NCBI RefSeq assembly: GCF_014196625.1
Contig: NZ_JACIDZ010000008.1
Span: forward strand, 1-64,000
Reading direction: 5' to 3'
Length of the DNA stretch: 64,000 bases
Origin: Martelella radicis
GTDB lineage: Bacteria; Pseudomonadota; Alphaproteobacteria; Rhizobiales; Rhizobiaceae
The translations under genes and the position numbers were made by a program. The notes below the pieces were generated by a model. The model saw nothing but the letters and a program-made list of their open reading frames with translations. It was not told the origin of the DNA and did no database searches. Each line of letters begins with the position of its first letter. The stretch's first letter is position 1. Positions 17,333-25,700 of the stretch are shown piece after piece.

Positions 17333-19126
17333 TCAGGCGGCCGCGTCGCGCATCACGAAATGATCGGGGCCGACAGGGTCGTAGACACGTTCCGGCGGTA
17401 CGAAATCGGCGGGAAAGATCGGGCTCTTCAGCTCCTGGAGCGGAATGTTCCGGCGCATGTTCCTGCGGGCCGGATCGGGTTCCGGCACGGCTGACAACAG
17501 ACGGCGCGTGTAGGGGTGCGAGGGGTTCGCGAAGATCCGGGCGCGCGGCCCGATCTCGACGATCTCGCCGAGCAACATGACGGCGACCCGATGGCTGATC
17601 CGCTCGACAACGGCCATGTCGTGGCTGATGAACAGGTAGGCAAGGCCCAGTTCCTGCTGCAGCTTCATCATCAGGTTAACGACCTGGGCCTTGATCGTCA
17701 CGTCCAGGGCAGAGACCGATTCATCGGCGATGATGACCTTGGGATTGAGGCCGAGCGCGCGGGCGATGGCGATCCGCTGACGCTGGCCGCCGGAGAATTC
17801 GTGTGGCCAGCGGTTGCCCATGTCGGGCGAAAGGCCGACCTGCTGCAGAAGGGAGGCAACACGTTCGCGGGCCTCGGCCGGCGTCGCGATCGAATGGGCA
17901 ACCATCGGCTCCGCGATGGCCTCGCCGATCCGCATGCGCGGGTTGAGGCTGGAGAAGGGATCCTGAAAGATCATCTGCATCGACTGGCGCAGTTTCATCA
18001 ACTCGCGACGAGACAGTTGACCGACATCCTGACCCGCCAGTGTCACCTTGCCCCTTGCCGGTTCGCTCAGGCGCAGGATCGAGCGGCCGGTGGTCGATTT
18101 GCCACAACCCGATTCTCCCACCAGCGCAAGGGTTTCGCCCCTGCGCAGGCGGAAGGAGACGTTTTCCACCGCGTGAACGCGGGCATGGACGCGCCCGAGC
18201 ACGCCCTTCTTGAGATCAAATCGCGTCGTCAGGTTCTCAACGTCCAGAAGGGCGGGACCATCCTTGTCGACCGTGTCTTCGGCCGGAGCGACAATGCCGT
18301 CTCGGTCCGGGTAAGGCCGGGGGAGCGGGCTTTCCCCCAGATCGCCAAGGCGCGGGGCCGCCGCCAGGAGTTCGCGCGTGTAATCGGTGGCCGGGTTGGC
18401 AAAAATCGTCTCGGTTGGCCCGGCCTCCATCATCTTCGAGCGGAACATCACGACGGTTCGATCGGCGATTTCGGCGACAACGCCCATGTCATGGGTGATG
18501 AACATCACCGCCATGTGGTCTTCGGCCTGCAATTCCTTGATCAGTTCCAGTATCTGCGCCTGGATCGTGACATCGAGCGCGGTGGTGGGTTCGTCGGCGA
18601 TCAGGAGTTTGGGTGAGCAGGCAAGCGCGGTCGCGATCATTACCCGCTGGAGCATGCCGCCCGACATTTCGTGCGGATACTCATGCGCCCGCTTGGCCGC
18701 GGCTGGAATGCGCACCCGGTCCATCAGGCGAATGGCCTCCTTCATCGCCTGGCGGCGGGGCACGCCGCGATGACGCGTGATTGGTTCCGCGATCTGGCGG
18801 CCGACGGTCATGACCGGGTTGAGCGAGGTCATCGGCTCCTGAAAGATCATCGCCGCCTCATTGCCCCGGACGTCCTGCATCTCCGCATCGCTCAGCGCGA
18901 GCAGGTTCTTGCCGCGAAACAGGACCTCGCCCGAAACGCGCGTCTTGCCTCTGGGCAGGAGGCCCATGACCGAAAGGGCGGTGACGCTCTTGCCCGATCC
19001 GGACTCGCCGACGATCGCAACGGTTTCGCCCGCGTCGACATCGAAACCGATGCCTTCGACCACGTTCTTCCACCCCGAGGATGTCGAAAATGCCGTGGTC
19101 AGATCCCGGATTGAAAGTACGGACAT
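17333..19126 (-). CDS. Dipeptide/opine-type ABC transporter ATPase, DppD-DppF fusion
   Basis: 597 residues from the ATG at 19126; a TTG 18 bases upstream is possible. Two full nucleotide-binding domains: first GESGSGKSVTAL, ...SGGMLQRVMIATAL..., LIADEPTTALD; second GESGCGKSTTGRS, FSGGQRQRIAIARAL, IIADESVSALD (with Asp-Glu-Ser). Each ends with the oligopeptide-transporter C-terminal extension. Fused DppDF-type ATPases are common in rhizobia. It must serve the permeases and binding protein encoded on the opposite arm (20304-23928), since neither arm has a complete transporter by itself. First gene of the minus-strand operon. Confidence 0.93.
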   Translation of the reverse strand: MSVLSIRDLTTAFSTSSGWKNVVEGIGFDVDAGETVAIVGESGSGKSVTALSVMGLLPRGKTRVSGEVLFRGKNLLALSDAEMQDVRGNEAAMIFQEPMTSLNPVMTVGRQIAEPITRHRGVPRRQAMKEAIRLMDRVRIPAAAKRAHEYPHEMSGGMLQRVMIATALACSPKLLIADEPTTALDVTIQAQILELIKELQAEDHMAVMFITHDMGVVAEIADRTVVMFRSKMMEAGPTETIFANPATDYTRELLAAAPRLGDLGESPLPRPYPDRDGIVAPAEDTVDKDGPALLDVENLTTRFDLKKGVLGRVHARVHAVENVSFRLRRGETLALVGESGCGKSTTGRSILRLSEPARGKVTLAGQDVGQLSRRELMKLRQSMQMIFQDPFSSLNPRMRIGEAIAEPMVAHSIATPAEARERVASLLQQVGLSPDMGNRWPHEFSGGQRQRIAIARALGLNPKVIIADESVSALDVTIKAQVVNLMMKLQQELGLAYLFISHDMAVVERISHRVAVMLLGEIVEIGPRARIFANPSHPYTRRLLSAVPEPDPARRNMRRNIPLQELKSPIFPADFVPPERVYDPVGPDHFVMRDAAA

Positions 19127-19219
19127 AGGTTTTGGTTCCCGCAAGAGCGCGTTTGATGGATTCTTTTTTCTTGCCTCGATTTACATCGTATTGCATTGCT
19201 TATGTCAAACATAAAGTTT

Positions 19220-19233
19220 CTCGTGATATATCT
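19220..19233. promoter_or_regulatory. Candidate GntR/FCD operator, divergent promoter of island B
   Basis: CTCGTGATATATCT is the exact reverse complement of the 14-mer at 20234-20247. The core GATATATC is palindromic. It sits only 6 bases upstream of the rhodanese start and within 95 bases of the ATPase start, so one site could control both arms. The island's own GntR/FCD regulator (11673-12395) is the obvious candidate. Confidence 0.6.
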
Positions 19234-19238
19234 CAGGT

Positions 19239-20120
19239 ATGGATTTTAGTATTGAAATGATGAAGATCGATGATGAGACCAGACGCAAGGTGCTGGTCAC
19301 GCCAGAACAGCTCGAAGCAATGATGTCCGGCGAGGCGCCACCGCATATTATCGCCGTGCAGTCGGTCAATCCGTATACGGGGGCCGATTCCCATGGCGAT
19401 CCCGTTATTCCGGGGGCGGTCGAGGCGGAGGCCTATACCGATTTTCAGGCGCCGGCGCGTGCGGATCTCGGCAATCGCCCCTTGCCCGACATCACCGATC
19501 TGCAAGAGGCTGCGCGGCGCTGGGGTTTGAGCGCGGATCGGCCTGTCGTGGTCTATGACGGCGACCGGTCGATGACCGCCGCGCGCGCCTGGTGGGTGCT
19601 CAGATGGGCAGGGCTTGCGGACGTCCGGGTGCTGGACGGCGGCCTTCCCGCGTGGGTTTCCGCCGGCAAGCCCCTGGCGGAAGCTCCTGCGGTCAAGGGC
19701 GAAACGAATATTGTCCTGTCGCCCGGCCATATGCCGGAGTTCGGTGCGGAAGAAGCCCTGAAGATTGCCCGCGACGGCGTTCTGCTCGATGCACGCATCA
19801 GGCCGAATTATATCGGCGGCCCGGAAACGGGAGGGGATCCTGAGCGTGGACATATTCCGGGCGCGCTTAGCGCGCCGACGCTGGATACGCTGACGGACCC
19901 GGGACATTTTGCCGACAGCGCAACCTTGCGAGAGCTGTTCTCAGGACTTGGTGTCGATGGCCAAAGGCAGGTCGGCGTCTACTGCGGCGCGGGCATGTCC
20001 GCCGCGCATGAAGTGCTTGCGCTTGCTGCGATCGGGGTTGAGGCGGCGATGTATCCGGGGTCCTGGTCACAGTGGATTTATGATCCGTCCCGGCCGGTGA
20101 GGCGCGGCTCGCGACCATGA
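19239..20120 (+). CDS. Rhodanese-family sulfurtransferase (two-domain, SseA/TST type)
   Basis: 293 residues. Two rhodanese domains: an inactive N-terminal one (VVVYDGDRSMTAARAWWVLR) and a catalytic C-terminal one with the active-site loop CGAGMSA, cysteine about residue 249. No signal peptide. Such enzymes move sulfane sulfur from thiosulfate or 3-mercaptopyruvate to thiol acceptors. It heads the plus-strand arm, separated by 180 bases and a second copy of the putative operator from the binding protein gene. With a C-S lyase in the other arm it hints that the imported compound contains sulfur. Start could also be the internal ATG pair near 19257. Confidence 0.88.
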   Translation: MDFSIEMMKIDDETRRKVLVTPEQLEAMMSGEAPPHIIAVQSVNPYTGADSHGDPVIPGAVEAEAYTDFQAPARADLGNRPLPDITDLQEAARRWGLSADRPVVVYDGDRSMTAARAWWVLRWAGLADVRVLDGGLPAWVSAGKPLAEAPAVKGETNIVLSPGHMPEFGAEEALKIARDGVLLDARIRPNYIGGPETGGDPERGHIPGALSAPTLDTLTDPGHFADSATLRELFSGLGVDGQRQVGVYCGAGMSAAHEVLALAAIGVEAAMYPGSWSQWIYDPSRPVRRGSRP

Positions 20121-20233
20121 TGCCTCCGGAGTGGGCATTTCTCGGTGCAAATGCATAAACGCTGTTCAATCTACTTTGATCCGCGAAAAAATACCGTCGA
20201 ATCAGATAAAAATCTCGTGTTAGATATTGCAAA

Positions 20234-20247
20234 AGATATATCACGAG
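20234..20247. promoter_or_regulatory. Candidate GntR/FCD operator before the binding-protein gene
   Basis: AGATATATCACGAG matches the site at 19220-19233 base for base in opposite orientation and lies about 57 bases before the binding-protein start. The gap 20121-20303 is AT-rich compared with its neighbours, as expected of a separate promoter for the transporter genes. Confidence 0.6.
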
Positions 20248-20303
20248 TATTCAAATATGCCTGTTCCGGGTGACCGGAGAGAAAAACATAAGAGGAGATC
20301 AGC

Positions 20304-21902
20304 ATGAGCCTGACCCGCAGAACTTTCGGCGCGAAGTCGGGCGCAGCATTGGCCGCAGGGTTTGTCGCCCTCGCTTCGGCCGGTATTGTCGCCAGTTTCG
20401 CCACGACCGCCACGGCCCAGGAGAGCGAAACGCTCGTTGTCGCCGTTCCGTCCGATCCCGCCGGCCTGGAGCCTGGCGCCAACAAGGCCGAGCCGGTCGG
20501 CAGCGAAATCATTCTCAACGTCTTCGATACGCTGGTCGCCTGGCAGGCGCCGGATTTCTCCGAACTCGAGGGCCGCCTGGCCGAGGACTGGTCGATTTCC
20601 GAGGATGGCCAGACCTTCACCTTTGATTTGCGCGACGGCGTTTCCTTCCAGGACGGCACGCCGTTCAATGCCGAGGCCGTGAAGTTCTCGCTCGAGCGCA
20701 CCAAGGAGATGAACCCTTATGTCGAAGCCTCGCTCGGCATGATCGACAGCATCGAAACGCCGAGCGATGACGAGGTCGTCATTCATCTGAGCGAAGCCTA
20801 TCCGGCCTTCATGTCCATCCTGGCGCAGCCGCAGGCAGCGATTGTCTCTCCGGCCGCTGTCGAGAAATACGGCGATGATTTCGCCAATCATCCGGTCGGA
20901 ACCGGGCCGTTCTCCTTCCGTGCCTACGAGCCCGATACGCGCGTGGTGCTGGATGCGAACCCGGACTATTATCGCGGCGCGCCCGCGCTGAAGCGGATCA
21001 TCTACCGCATCATTCCGGAGGCCTCGACCCGTCGTCTCGAACTTGAGAATGGCGGTGTCGACATCATCCAGCAGCAGAGCCAGCTTTCGGCCGTTCCTTC
21101 GGAGGAAATGAAGGCTTTCGCGGACGATCCCGAAATCACGATCATCGAAAAACCCTCGCAGATCATCCGCCAGCTCGAGTTCAACAACTCGGCCACGGGC
21201 TCGCCGGTTGCCGACAAGAAGGTGCGTGAAGCGATCGTGCACGCCATCGATTATGACGGCCTTCTTGCCGGCGTCTTTGACGGCACGGCCGACCGGGTTT
21301 ACGGACCGCTGACGTCGAACAGCTGGGCCTATGATCCCAAGGTCACGGACATGTCGCCCAAATACGATCCCGAGCTTTCCAGGGAACTGCTTGCCGAAGC
21401 CGGCTACGGCCCGGGCGATCTTGATCTCACGCTCTATTCCTTCCAGGGTTCGCTCTGGGGCGATGTCGCGACCTTCGTCCAGGCCAATCTCGCCGATGTC
21501 GGCATCACTACCGAGATCGCCCAGACCGAGTTCCCGTCCTACCGCGCGCTTCATGTCGCAGGGGAATGGGACATTGCGCTTGATGGTCGCCAGCCCTGGT
21601 ACAACGACCCGGATGCGCACATCACCCTCGGCTACCTGTCCAGCCTGAAGAACTCGGCCATGACCTTCCGCATGCCGGAAAACGCCGAGCTGGACGCGCT
21701 GATCCTCAAGGCCCAGCAGGAGCCCGACATGGAGGCCAGGAAGGCGCTCTATGCCGAGATCCAGGTACAGCTCGTCGATCACGTGCCGGGCGCCTACCTG
21801 TTCAGCCCGAAGCTGATCGTCTTCGCCCGCTCGAATGTCGACGGACTGGTCATCAACTCGGCTCCGCCGCTCAACGAATATTGGGGCGTTTCCAAGAACT
21901 AG
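20304..21902 (+). CDS. Dipeptide/oligopeptide-type ABC transporter substrate-binding protein
   Basis: 532 residues, SBP_bac_5 family. The N-terminus has a twin-arginine-like signal (LTRRTFGAKSGA, then a hydrophobic stretch ending TATAQE), so Tat export of a folded protein is possible. Family landmarks are ILNVFDTLVAW, LAEDWSISEDGQTFTFDLRDG, HPVGTGPFSF and the late AYLFSPKLIVFARSNVDGL. A good ribosome site (AGAGGAG) precedes it. It delivers the substrate to the permeases at 22074-23928. Peptides, opines, ureides and glutathione-like compounds are typical of the family. Confidence 0.93.
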   Translation: MSLTRRTFGAKSGAALAAGFVALASAGIVASFATTATAQESETLVVAVPSDPAGLEPGANKAEPVGSEIILNVFDTLVAWQAPDFSELEGRLAEDWSISEDGQTFTFDLRDGVSFQDGTPFNAEAVKFSLERTKEMNPYVEASLGMIDSIETPSDDEVVIHLSEAYPAFMSILAQPQAAIVSPAAVEKYGDDFANHPVGTGPFSFRAYEPDTRVVLDANPDYYRGAPALKRIIYRIIPEASTRRLELENGGVDIIQQQSQLSAVPSEEMKAFADDPEITIIEKPSQIIRQLEFNNSATGSPVADKKVREAIVHAIDYDGLLAGVFDGTADRVYGPLTSNSWAYDPKVTDMSPKYDPELSRELLAEAGYGPGDLDLTLYSFQGSLWGDVATFVQANLADVGITTEIAQTEFPSYRALHVAGEWDIALDGRQPWYNDPDAHITLGYLSSLKNSAMTFRMPENAELDALILKAQQEPDMEARKALYAEIQVQLVDHVPGAYLFSPKLIVFARSNVDGLVINSAPPLNEYWGVSKN

Positions 21903-21929
21903 GTCTGTCCCCGGACCACGCCCCGATCA

Positions 21930-21970
21930 GGCGCCGGCCCACTCCCACCAAGATCAGGTGGGCCGGCGCC
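21930..21970 (+). terminator. Strong hairpin between binding protein and permease genes
   Basis: GGCGCCGGCCCAC (21930-21942) and GTGGGCCGGCGCC (21958-21970) form a perfect 13-bp stem with a 15-base loop. No U-run follows. Located 28 bases after the binding-protein stop, it probably protects the 3' end of the binding-protein message or attenuates read-through to the permeases. Confidence 0.6.
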
Positions 21971-22025
21971 GGCCCGTTTCAAGAAAAACGGAACTTCCTC
22001 CTCACGCCAGACGAGCGAGGTTCCC

Positions 22026-22054
22026 GCCGGTCCGGTCTGTCAGGCCGGACCGGC
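22026..22054 (+). terminator. Second hairpin before the permease genes
   Basis: GCCGGTCCGG (22026-22035) pairs perfectly with CCGGACCGGC (22045-22054) over a 9-base loop, ending 19 bases before the permease ATG. The first hairpin is only 55 bases upstream. The tandem arrangement suggests graded expression of binding protein over permeases. Confidence 0.5.
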
Positions 22055-22073
22055 TTGCGAGCAAGGTGTCTTA

Positions 22074-23084
22074 ATGTTTGCATTTCTCGTGCGGCGATTA
22101 TTGTCTTTGATCCCCGTCCTGCTTCTGGTTCTGGTGATCGTGTTCTCCCTGGTTCGCATGATCCCGGGCGATCCGGCCGTTACCTTGCTCGGGCCTGGCG
22201 CTACCGACAGCCAGATTGCCGCCTTGCGGGCCCAGCTCGACCTTGACCAGCCCGCGCTCCTGCAGTTCTGGAACTATCTTGTCGGCCTGCTACACGGCGA
22301 TATGGGCAATTCGTTGAAGAGCGGAAGGCCGGTTCTCGACGAGATCATGCTGCGTCTTCCGGCAACGCTTGAGATCTCCGTCACGGCCGTCATCATCGCG
22401 GTGATCGTCGGCATCCCGATCGGGGTCGTTTCCGCCACGCGCGCCAATTCAGGTTTCGATCACGCCGTACGCGTCATCTCGCTGACCGGCGTGTCGATGC
22501 CCGCCTTTCTGCTGGCCCTTCTGCTTCAGCTCATCTTTGCCACATGGCTTGGCTGGCTGCCGGTTTCCGGCCGCATGTCGTCCTATATTTTCGTTGACCG
22601 CGTCACCGGCTTCTCGATCATCGATGCGGCGCTTTCGGGAGAACCCGGCGCGGTGGCAAGCGCTGTAGCCCATATGATCCTGCCGACGACGGTGCTCGCG
22701 ATCTTCCTGGCGGCAACACTCGGACGGTTCGTGCGATCGACCATGCTGGAGGTGATGGACGAGGATTTCGTCCGCACGGCCCGCGCCAAGGGGCTGAGCC
22801 AGCGCGAGGTCGTCTATACCCACGCCCTGCGCAATTCGCTGCTGCCGGCGATCACGGTCGTTGGCCTGAAATTCGCGGAAATGCTGGGCGGCGCCATTCT
22901 GACGGAGACGATCTTCTCCTGGCCGGGCATCGGTCGCTTCATGTATGAGGCGATCCGCAATCGCGACTATCCCGTCATTCAGGGTGCGACCCTGGTCTTC
23001 GCCCTGATGTTCATGCTGACCTCGCTTCTGGTCGATATCCTCTACGCCATGCTTGATCCTCGCGTGCGGCGGAAGATGAGCTGA
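22074..23084 (+). CDS. Dipeptide-type ABC transporter permease (DppB-like)
   Basis: 336 residues. Classic DppB start (MFAFLVRRLLSLIPVLLLVL ... VRMIPGDPAVTLLGPGA), six predicted membrane segments and the EAA cytoplasmic loop DEDFVRTARAKGLSQREVVYTHALRNSLLP. The conserved EVIFSWPG-type motif reads ETIFSWPGIGRF. Preceded by AAGGTG. Forms a heterodimer with the next gene, 10 bases downstream. Confidence 0.94.
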   Translation: MFAFLVRRLLSLIPVLLLVLVIVFSLVRMIPGDPAVTLLGPGATDSQIAALRAQLDLDQPALLQFWNYLVGLLHGDMGNSLKSGRPVLDEIMLRLPATLEISVTAVIIAVIVGIPIGVVSATRANSGFDHAVRVISLTGVSMPAFLLALLLQLIFATWLGWLPVSGRMSSYIFVDRVTGFSIIDAALSGEPGAVASAVAHMILPTTVLAIFLAATLGRFVRSTMLEVMDEDFVRTARAKGLSQREVVYTHALRNSLLPAITVVGLKFAEMLGGAILTETIFSWPGIGRFMYEAIRNRDYPVIQGATLVFALMFMLTSLLVDILYAMLDPRVRRKMS

Positions 23085-23094
23085 GGAGAGATTG

Positions 23095-23928
23095 ATGCAC
23101 GACCTGATCACCTTCCTGAAAAACAATACGCTGGCCCTTGTCGGTACCGTGATTCTCGGCCTGCTCATGCTTGCGGTGCTGTTCGGTCCGTTCTTTCTGC
23201 CGTCGCCGTTGGCGATCGACATGGCCGACAAACTGCAGCCGCCATCCTTCTCCCACCTGCTCGGCACGGATAATTTCGGCCGCGACATGCTCTCGCGCGT
23301 TCTCAATGGCGGGCGCTACACGCTGGCGATCGGCGTATTCGTCGTCGCCATCGCCTTTGTCGTCGGCGTGTTCTTCGGCCTGATTGCGGGCTTTGCCGGC
23401 GGCGTGATCGATACCATCATCATGCGCGTCGTCGATGCGATCCTTTCCTTTCCCGCGCTCGTGCTGGCGATCGCGCTAGCGGCCGCTTTCGGTCCCAGCC
23501 TGGAAAATGCCATGCTGGCTGTCGCGATCACGCTCGCGCCCCAGTTCGCGCGCGTTGCGCGCGCTCAGGCGCTTGGCGTTTCGTCGCGGCTCTACGTCGA
23601 GGCCGCCAACGCCCTCGGCCTGCCGCGCGCGCGTATCCTGAACCGCTACATCCTGGTTAATTCCATAGGCCCGCTTCTGGTCCAGGCCTCTCTCGCCTTC
23701 GGCAGCGCGATCCTGCAGACCTCGGCACTCGGCTTTCTCGGGCTCGGCGCCCAGCCGCCCATGCCGGAATGGGGTGCTGATGTCTCCGCCAATCTGAGCT
23801 TCGTGCGTTCCAGCCCCTGGACCGCGCTTGGTCCCGGCTTTGCGATCCTGATCACGGTCCTGTCCTTCAACCTGATCGGAGATTCGCTTGCGGACTGGTT
23901 CAATCCCCGCCGCAGGAGCGCCGCATGA
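23095..23928 (+). CDS. Dipeptide-type ABC transporter permease (DppC-like)
   Basis: 277 residues from the ATG at 23095, with GAGGAGAG directly upstream; a TTG at 23092 is in the same frame. DppC hallmarks are HLLGTDNFGRDMLSRVLNGG and the EAA loop YVEAANALGLPRARILNRYILVNSIGPL, then GLGAQPPMPEWG. Five or six hydrophobic segments. Its stop overlaps the start of the next gene by 4 bases. Confidence 0.93.
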   Translation: MHDLITFLKNNTLALVGTVILGLLMLAVLFGPFFLPSPLAIDMADKLQPPSFSHLLGTDNFGRDMLSRVLNGGRYTLAIGVFVVAIAFVVGVFFGLIAGFAGGVIDTIIMRVVDAILSFPALVLAIALAAAFGPSLENAMLAVAITLAPQFARVARAQALGVSSRLYVEAANALGLPRARILNRYILVNSIGPLLVQASLAFGSAILQTSALGFLGLGAQPPMPEWGADVSANLSFVRSSPWTALGPGFAILITVLSFNLIGDSLADWFNPRRRSAA

Positions 23929-25286
23929 TCACGATCGCGCTTGAGAAAGTCGATTTCCTGCCCGCCGACCGGGTGACGGACGACGCCAGCATTCTGACGC
24001 TGAAAAACCTTGTCATGGAGCCGATGCTGCGCTGGGAAAACGGCGCGCCGCGCCCCGGCCTTTTCGATCGCTGGTCGCTGTCGGAGGATGGCTGCCGGTG
24101 GACGCTGACCCTTCGCGAAGGCGCCGCCTATCATGACGGATCGGCCGTTGCCGCTGAGGATGCGAAGTGCTTCATCGAGGCGATCTGCGACGCGCGCGAC
24201 ATGTTCGGAATGCCCTGGTCCTATGCCCGATATCTTGAGGGCGCGTCCTTCGAGGCAAGCGGTGCGACGCTCGAGATCATGACGCCGAAGCCGTTTCCAG
24301 ACCTGCCCGACATCCTTTCGGAGTTCTACCTTCCGAAACTTGACGGCGCCGGGCAACCGACGCTTGGAACCGGTCCGTGGCAGGTGAAGGACTTTGACAG
24401 GGGCAGATCCGTCACGCTCGGCGATGCCGCTGGCCGCAGCCTGCGGTTTCTGGCAATCGCCGGGGCAGGCGAACGGCTTTCAGCCCTGCGCGCGGGTGAC
24501 GTCCAGCTTGCCACGCATCTCGAAAGGCTGGAGACGCCGGCCAGGTCGCTTGAAGGGTATGCATGGCACGAGCAGGCGACGACGATGTCGGTTATTGCCT
24601 ATATGAACGGAAGCGAAGGGGCGTTCTCTGATCCCGCGCTGCGGCTTGCGGCCAACCTAGCGATAGACCGCGCGCGCCTGATCGATGAGGTCATGGGCGG
24701 ATTGGGCGTGCCAGCCAGAACCATTGTCAGCCCGTTCCACAATGGCATGTCGCCGGAACTCGCGGCCATCCCCTTTGATCCGGAAGGCGCGGCGCGGCTG
24801 GTTGGCGAAAGCAGTGAAAAACGCGAGATCGTTCTGCGCACGCCGCTTTACATGCCGGAACGGGCGCCGGAAACCGCCGCCTTCATCAGGGACTGTCTCC
24901 AGGCCGTCGGGTTTTCGGTTTCCATCGACATCGCCGAAGACCGGCCCGGCTATGCGCGCGAGCTTGGCGAGAAGAGGACCGGCGACCTGGCGATTTTCGA
25001 TTCCTCACCGCACAGCACGTTCCGTGTTCTCGATGACAAGATTTCCAGCCGCTCGCGCGCCGTCTGGTGGCAAGGCGTTGAGGATCCGCTTGTCGATGCG
25101 CTGTTCGAGGAGGCGCGGCGCAGCGTCGACCCGCAGACCCGAACCGGTCTTTACGGCGGGATCCTCGCCCATCTCGGCGCAAACCCGCACTGGCTCTATC
25201 TGTATCACCCGATCGATTGCATGGCGCGCAAGCCTGGCCTCGAAGGCTTCAGCCTCGACCCCAAGGGCATTTTGCGCGTCGCCTGA
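23925..25286 (+). CDS. SBP_bac_5-like protein without signal peptide
   Basis: 453 residues, coupled to the permease by an ATGA overlap. The body follows the oligopeptide-binding-protein pattern: LVMEPMLRWENGAPRPGLFD, SLSEDGCRWTLTLREGAAYH, LGTGPWQVKDF, LRLAANLAIDRARLIDEVMG and a late AIDSS-type segment, but the start MITIALEKVDFLPADRV is directly the first beta-strand. There is no Sec or Tat signal and no hydrophobic N-terminus, nor an earlier start that could add one without running back into the permease. It is also about 50-80 residues shorter than exported relatives. It should therefore stay in the cytoplasm, perhaps as a substrate sensor, chaperone or SgrR-like effector domain without the DNA-binding part. 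Confidence 0.8.
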   Translation: MITIALEKVDFLPADRVTDDASILTLKNLVMEPMLRWENGAPRPGLFDRWSLSEDGCRWTLTLREGAAYHDGSAVAAEDAKCFIEAICDARDMFGMPWSYARYLEGASFEASGATLEIMTPKPFPDLPDILSEFYLPKLDGAGQPTLGTGPWQVKDFDRGRSVTLGDAAGRSLRFLAIAGAGERLSALRAGDVQLATHLERLETPARSLEGYAWHEQATTMSVIAYMNGSEGAFSDPALRLAANLAIDRARLIDEVMGGLGVPARTIVSPFHNGMSPELAAIPFDPEGAARLVGESSEKREIVLRTPLYMPERAPETAAFIRDCLQAVGFSVSIDIAEDRPGYARELGEKRTGDLAIFDSSPHSTFRVLDDKISSRSRAVWWQGVEDPLVDALFEEARRSVDPQTRTGLYGGILAHLGANPHWLYLYHPIDCMARKPGLEGFSLDPKGILRVA

Positions 25287-25307
25287 AGAACAAGAAGGAA
25301 CGAGAAG

Positions 25308-25700
25308 ATGACCGATCTGCCGAAAGAATGCGCGATCACCTTTTTCTATTACGAAGACATCCATGCAGTCGCGCCGTTTTACGAGAACGTGCTCGATTTC
25401 GAGCTCGTCCTGGATCAGGGCATGGCGCGGATATACCGGATTTCGGGAAATGCCTATTTCGGCATCGTCGACGGCAATAAGGGGCATATCAGGCACCAGC
25501 CCAAAAGCGCGGCATTGCTGACGATCGTCACCGAAGAAGTGGCGGCCTGGCACGAAAAGCTCAAGGAGACGGACGTGATCGGCCTTTCGGAGATATTGCG
25601 CGGGAACTACTGCGAGCACTTCTTTTTTGAAGATCCCGCGGGCTATGCCATCGAAATCCAGCGTTTTCACAATCCTGACGTGGCCAAGCTGTTCAAATGA
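25308..25700 (+). CDS. VOC/glyoxalase-superfamily protein
   Basis: 130 residues, one vicinal-oxygen-chelate module pair: TFFYYEDIHAVAPFYENVLDF (shown in part) then FEDPAGYAIEIQRF at the end, with E in AIEIQ as a possible metal ligand. A clean AAGAAGGAACG ribosome region lies upstream. Members include glyoxalase, fosfomycin-resistance, extradiol dioxygenase-like and binding proteins, so the reaction cannot be named. It sits between the cytoplasmic binding-protein homologue and the NTPase-FGE gene, whose ATG overlaps its stop. Confidence 0.82.
   Translation: MTDLPKECAITFFYYEDIHAVAPFYENVLDFELVLDQGMARIYRISGNAYFGIVDGNKGHIRHQPKSAALLTIVTEEVAAWHEKLKETDVIGLSEILRGNYCEHFFFEDPAGYAIEIQRFHNPDVAKLFK

Noticed and set aside
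20241-21782. 513-codon minus-strand frame opposite the dipeptide-binding protein
   Set aside because: Mirror of a well supported SBP_bac_5 gene; no start context or motif.
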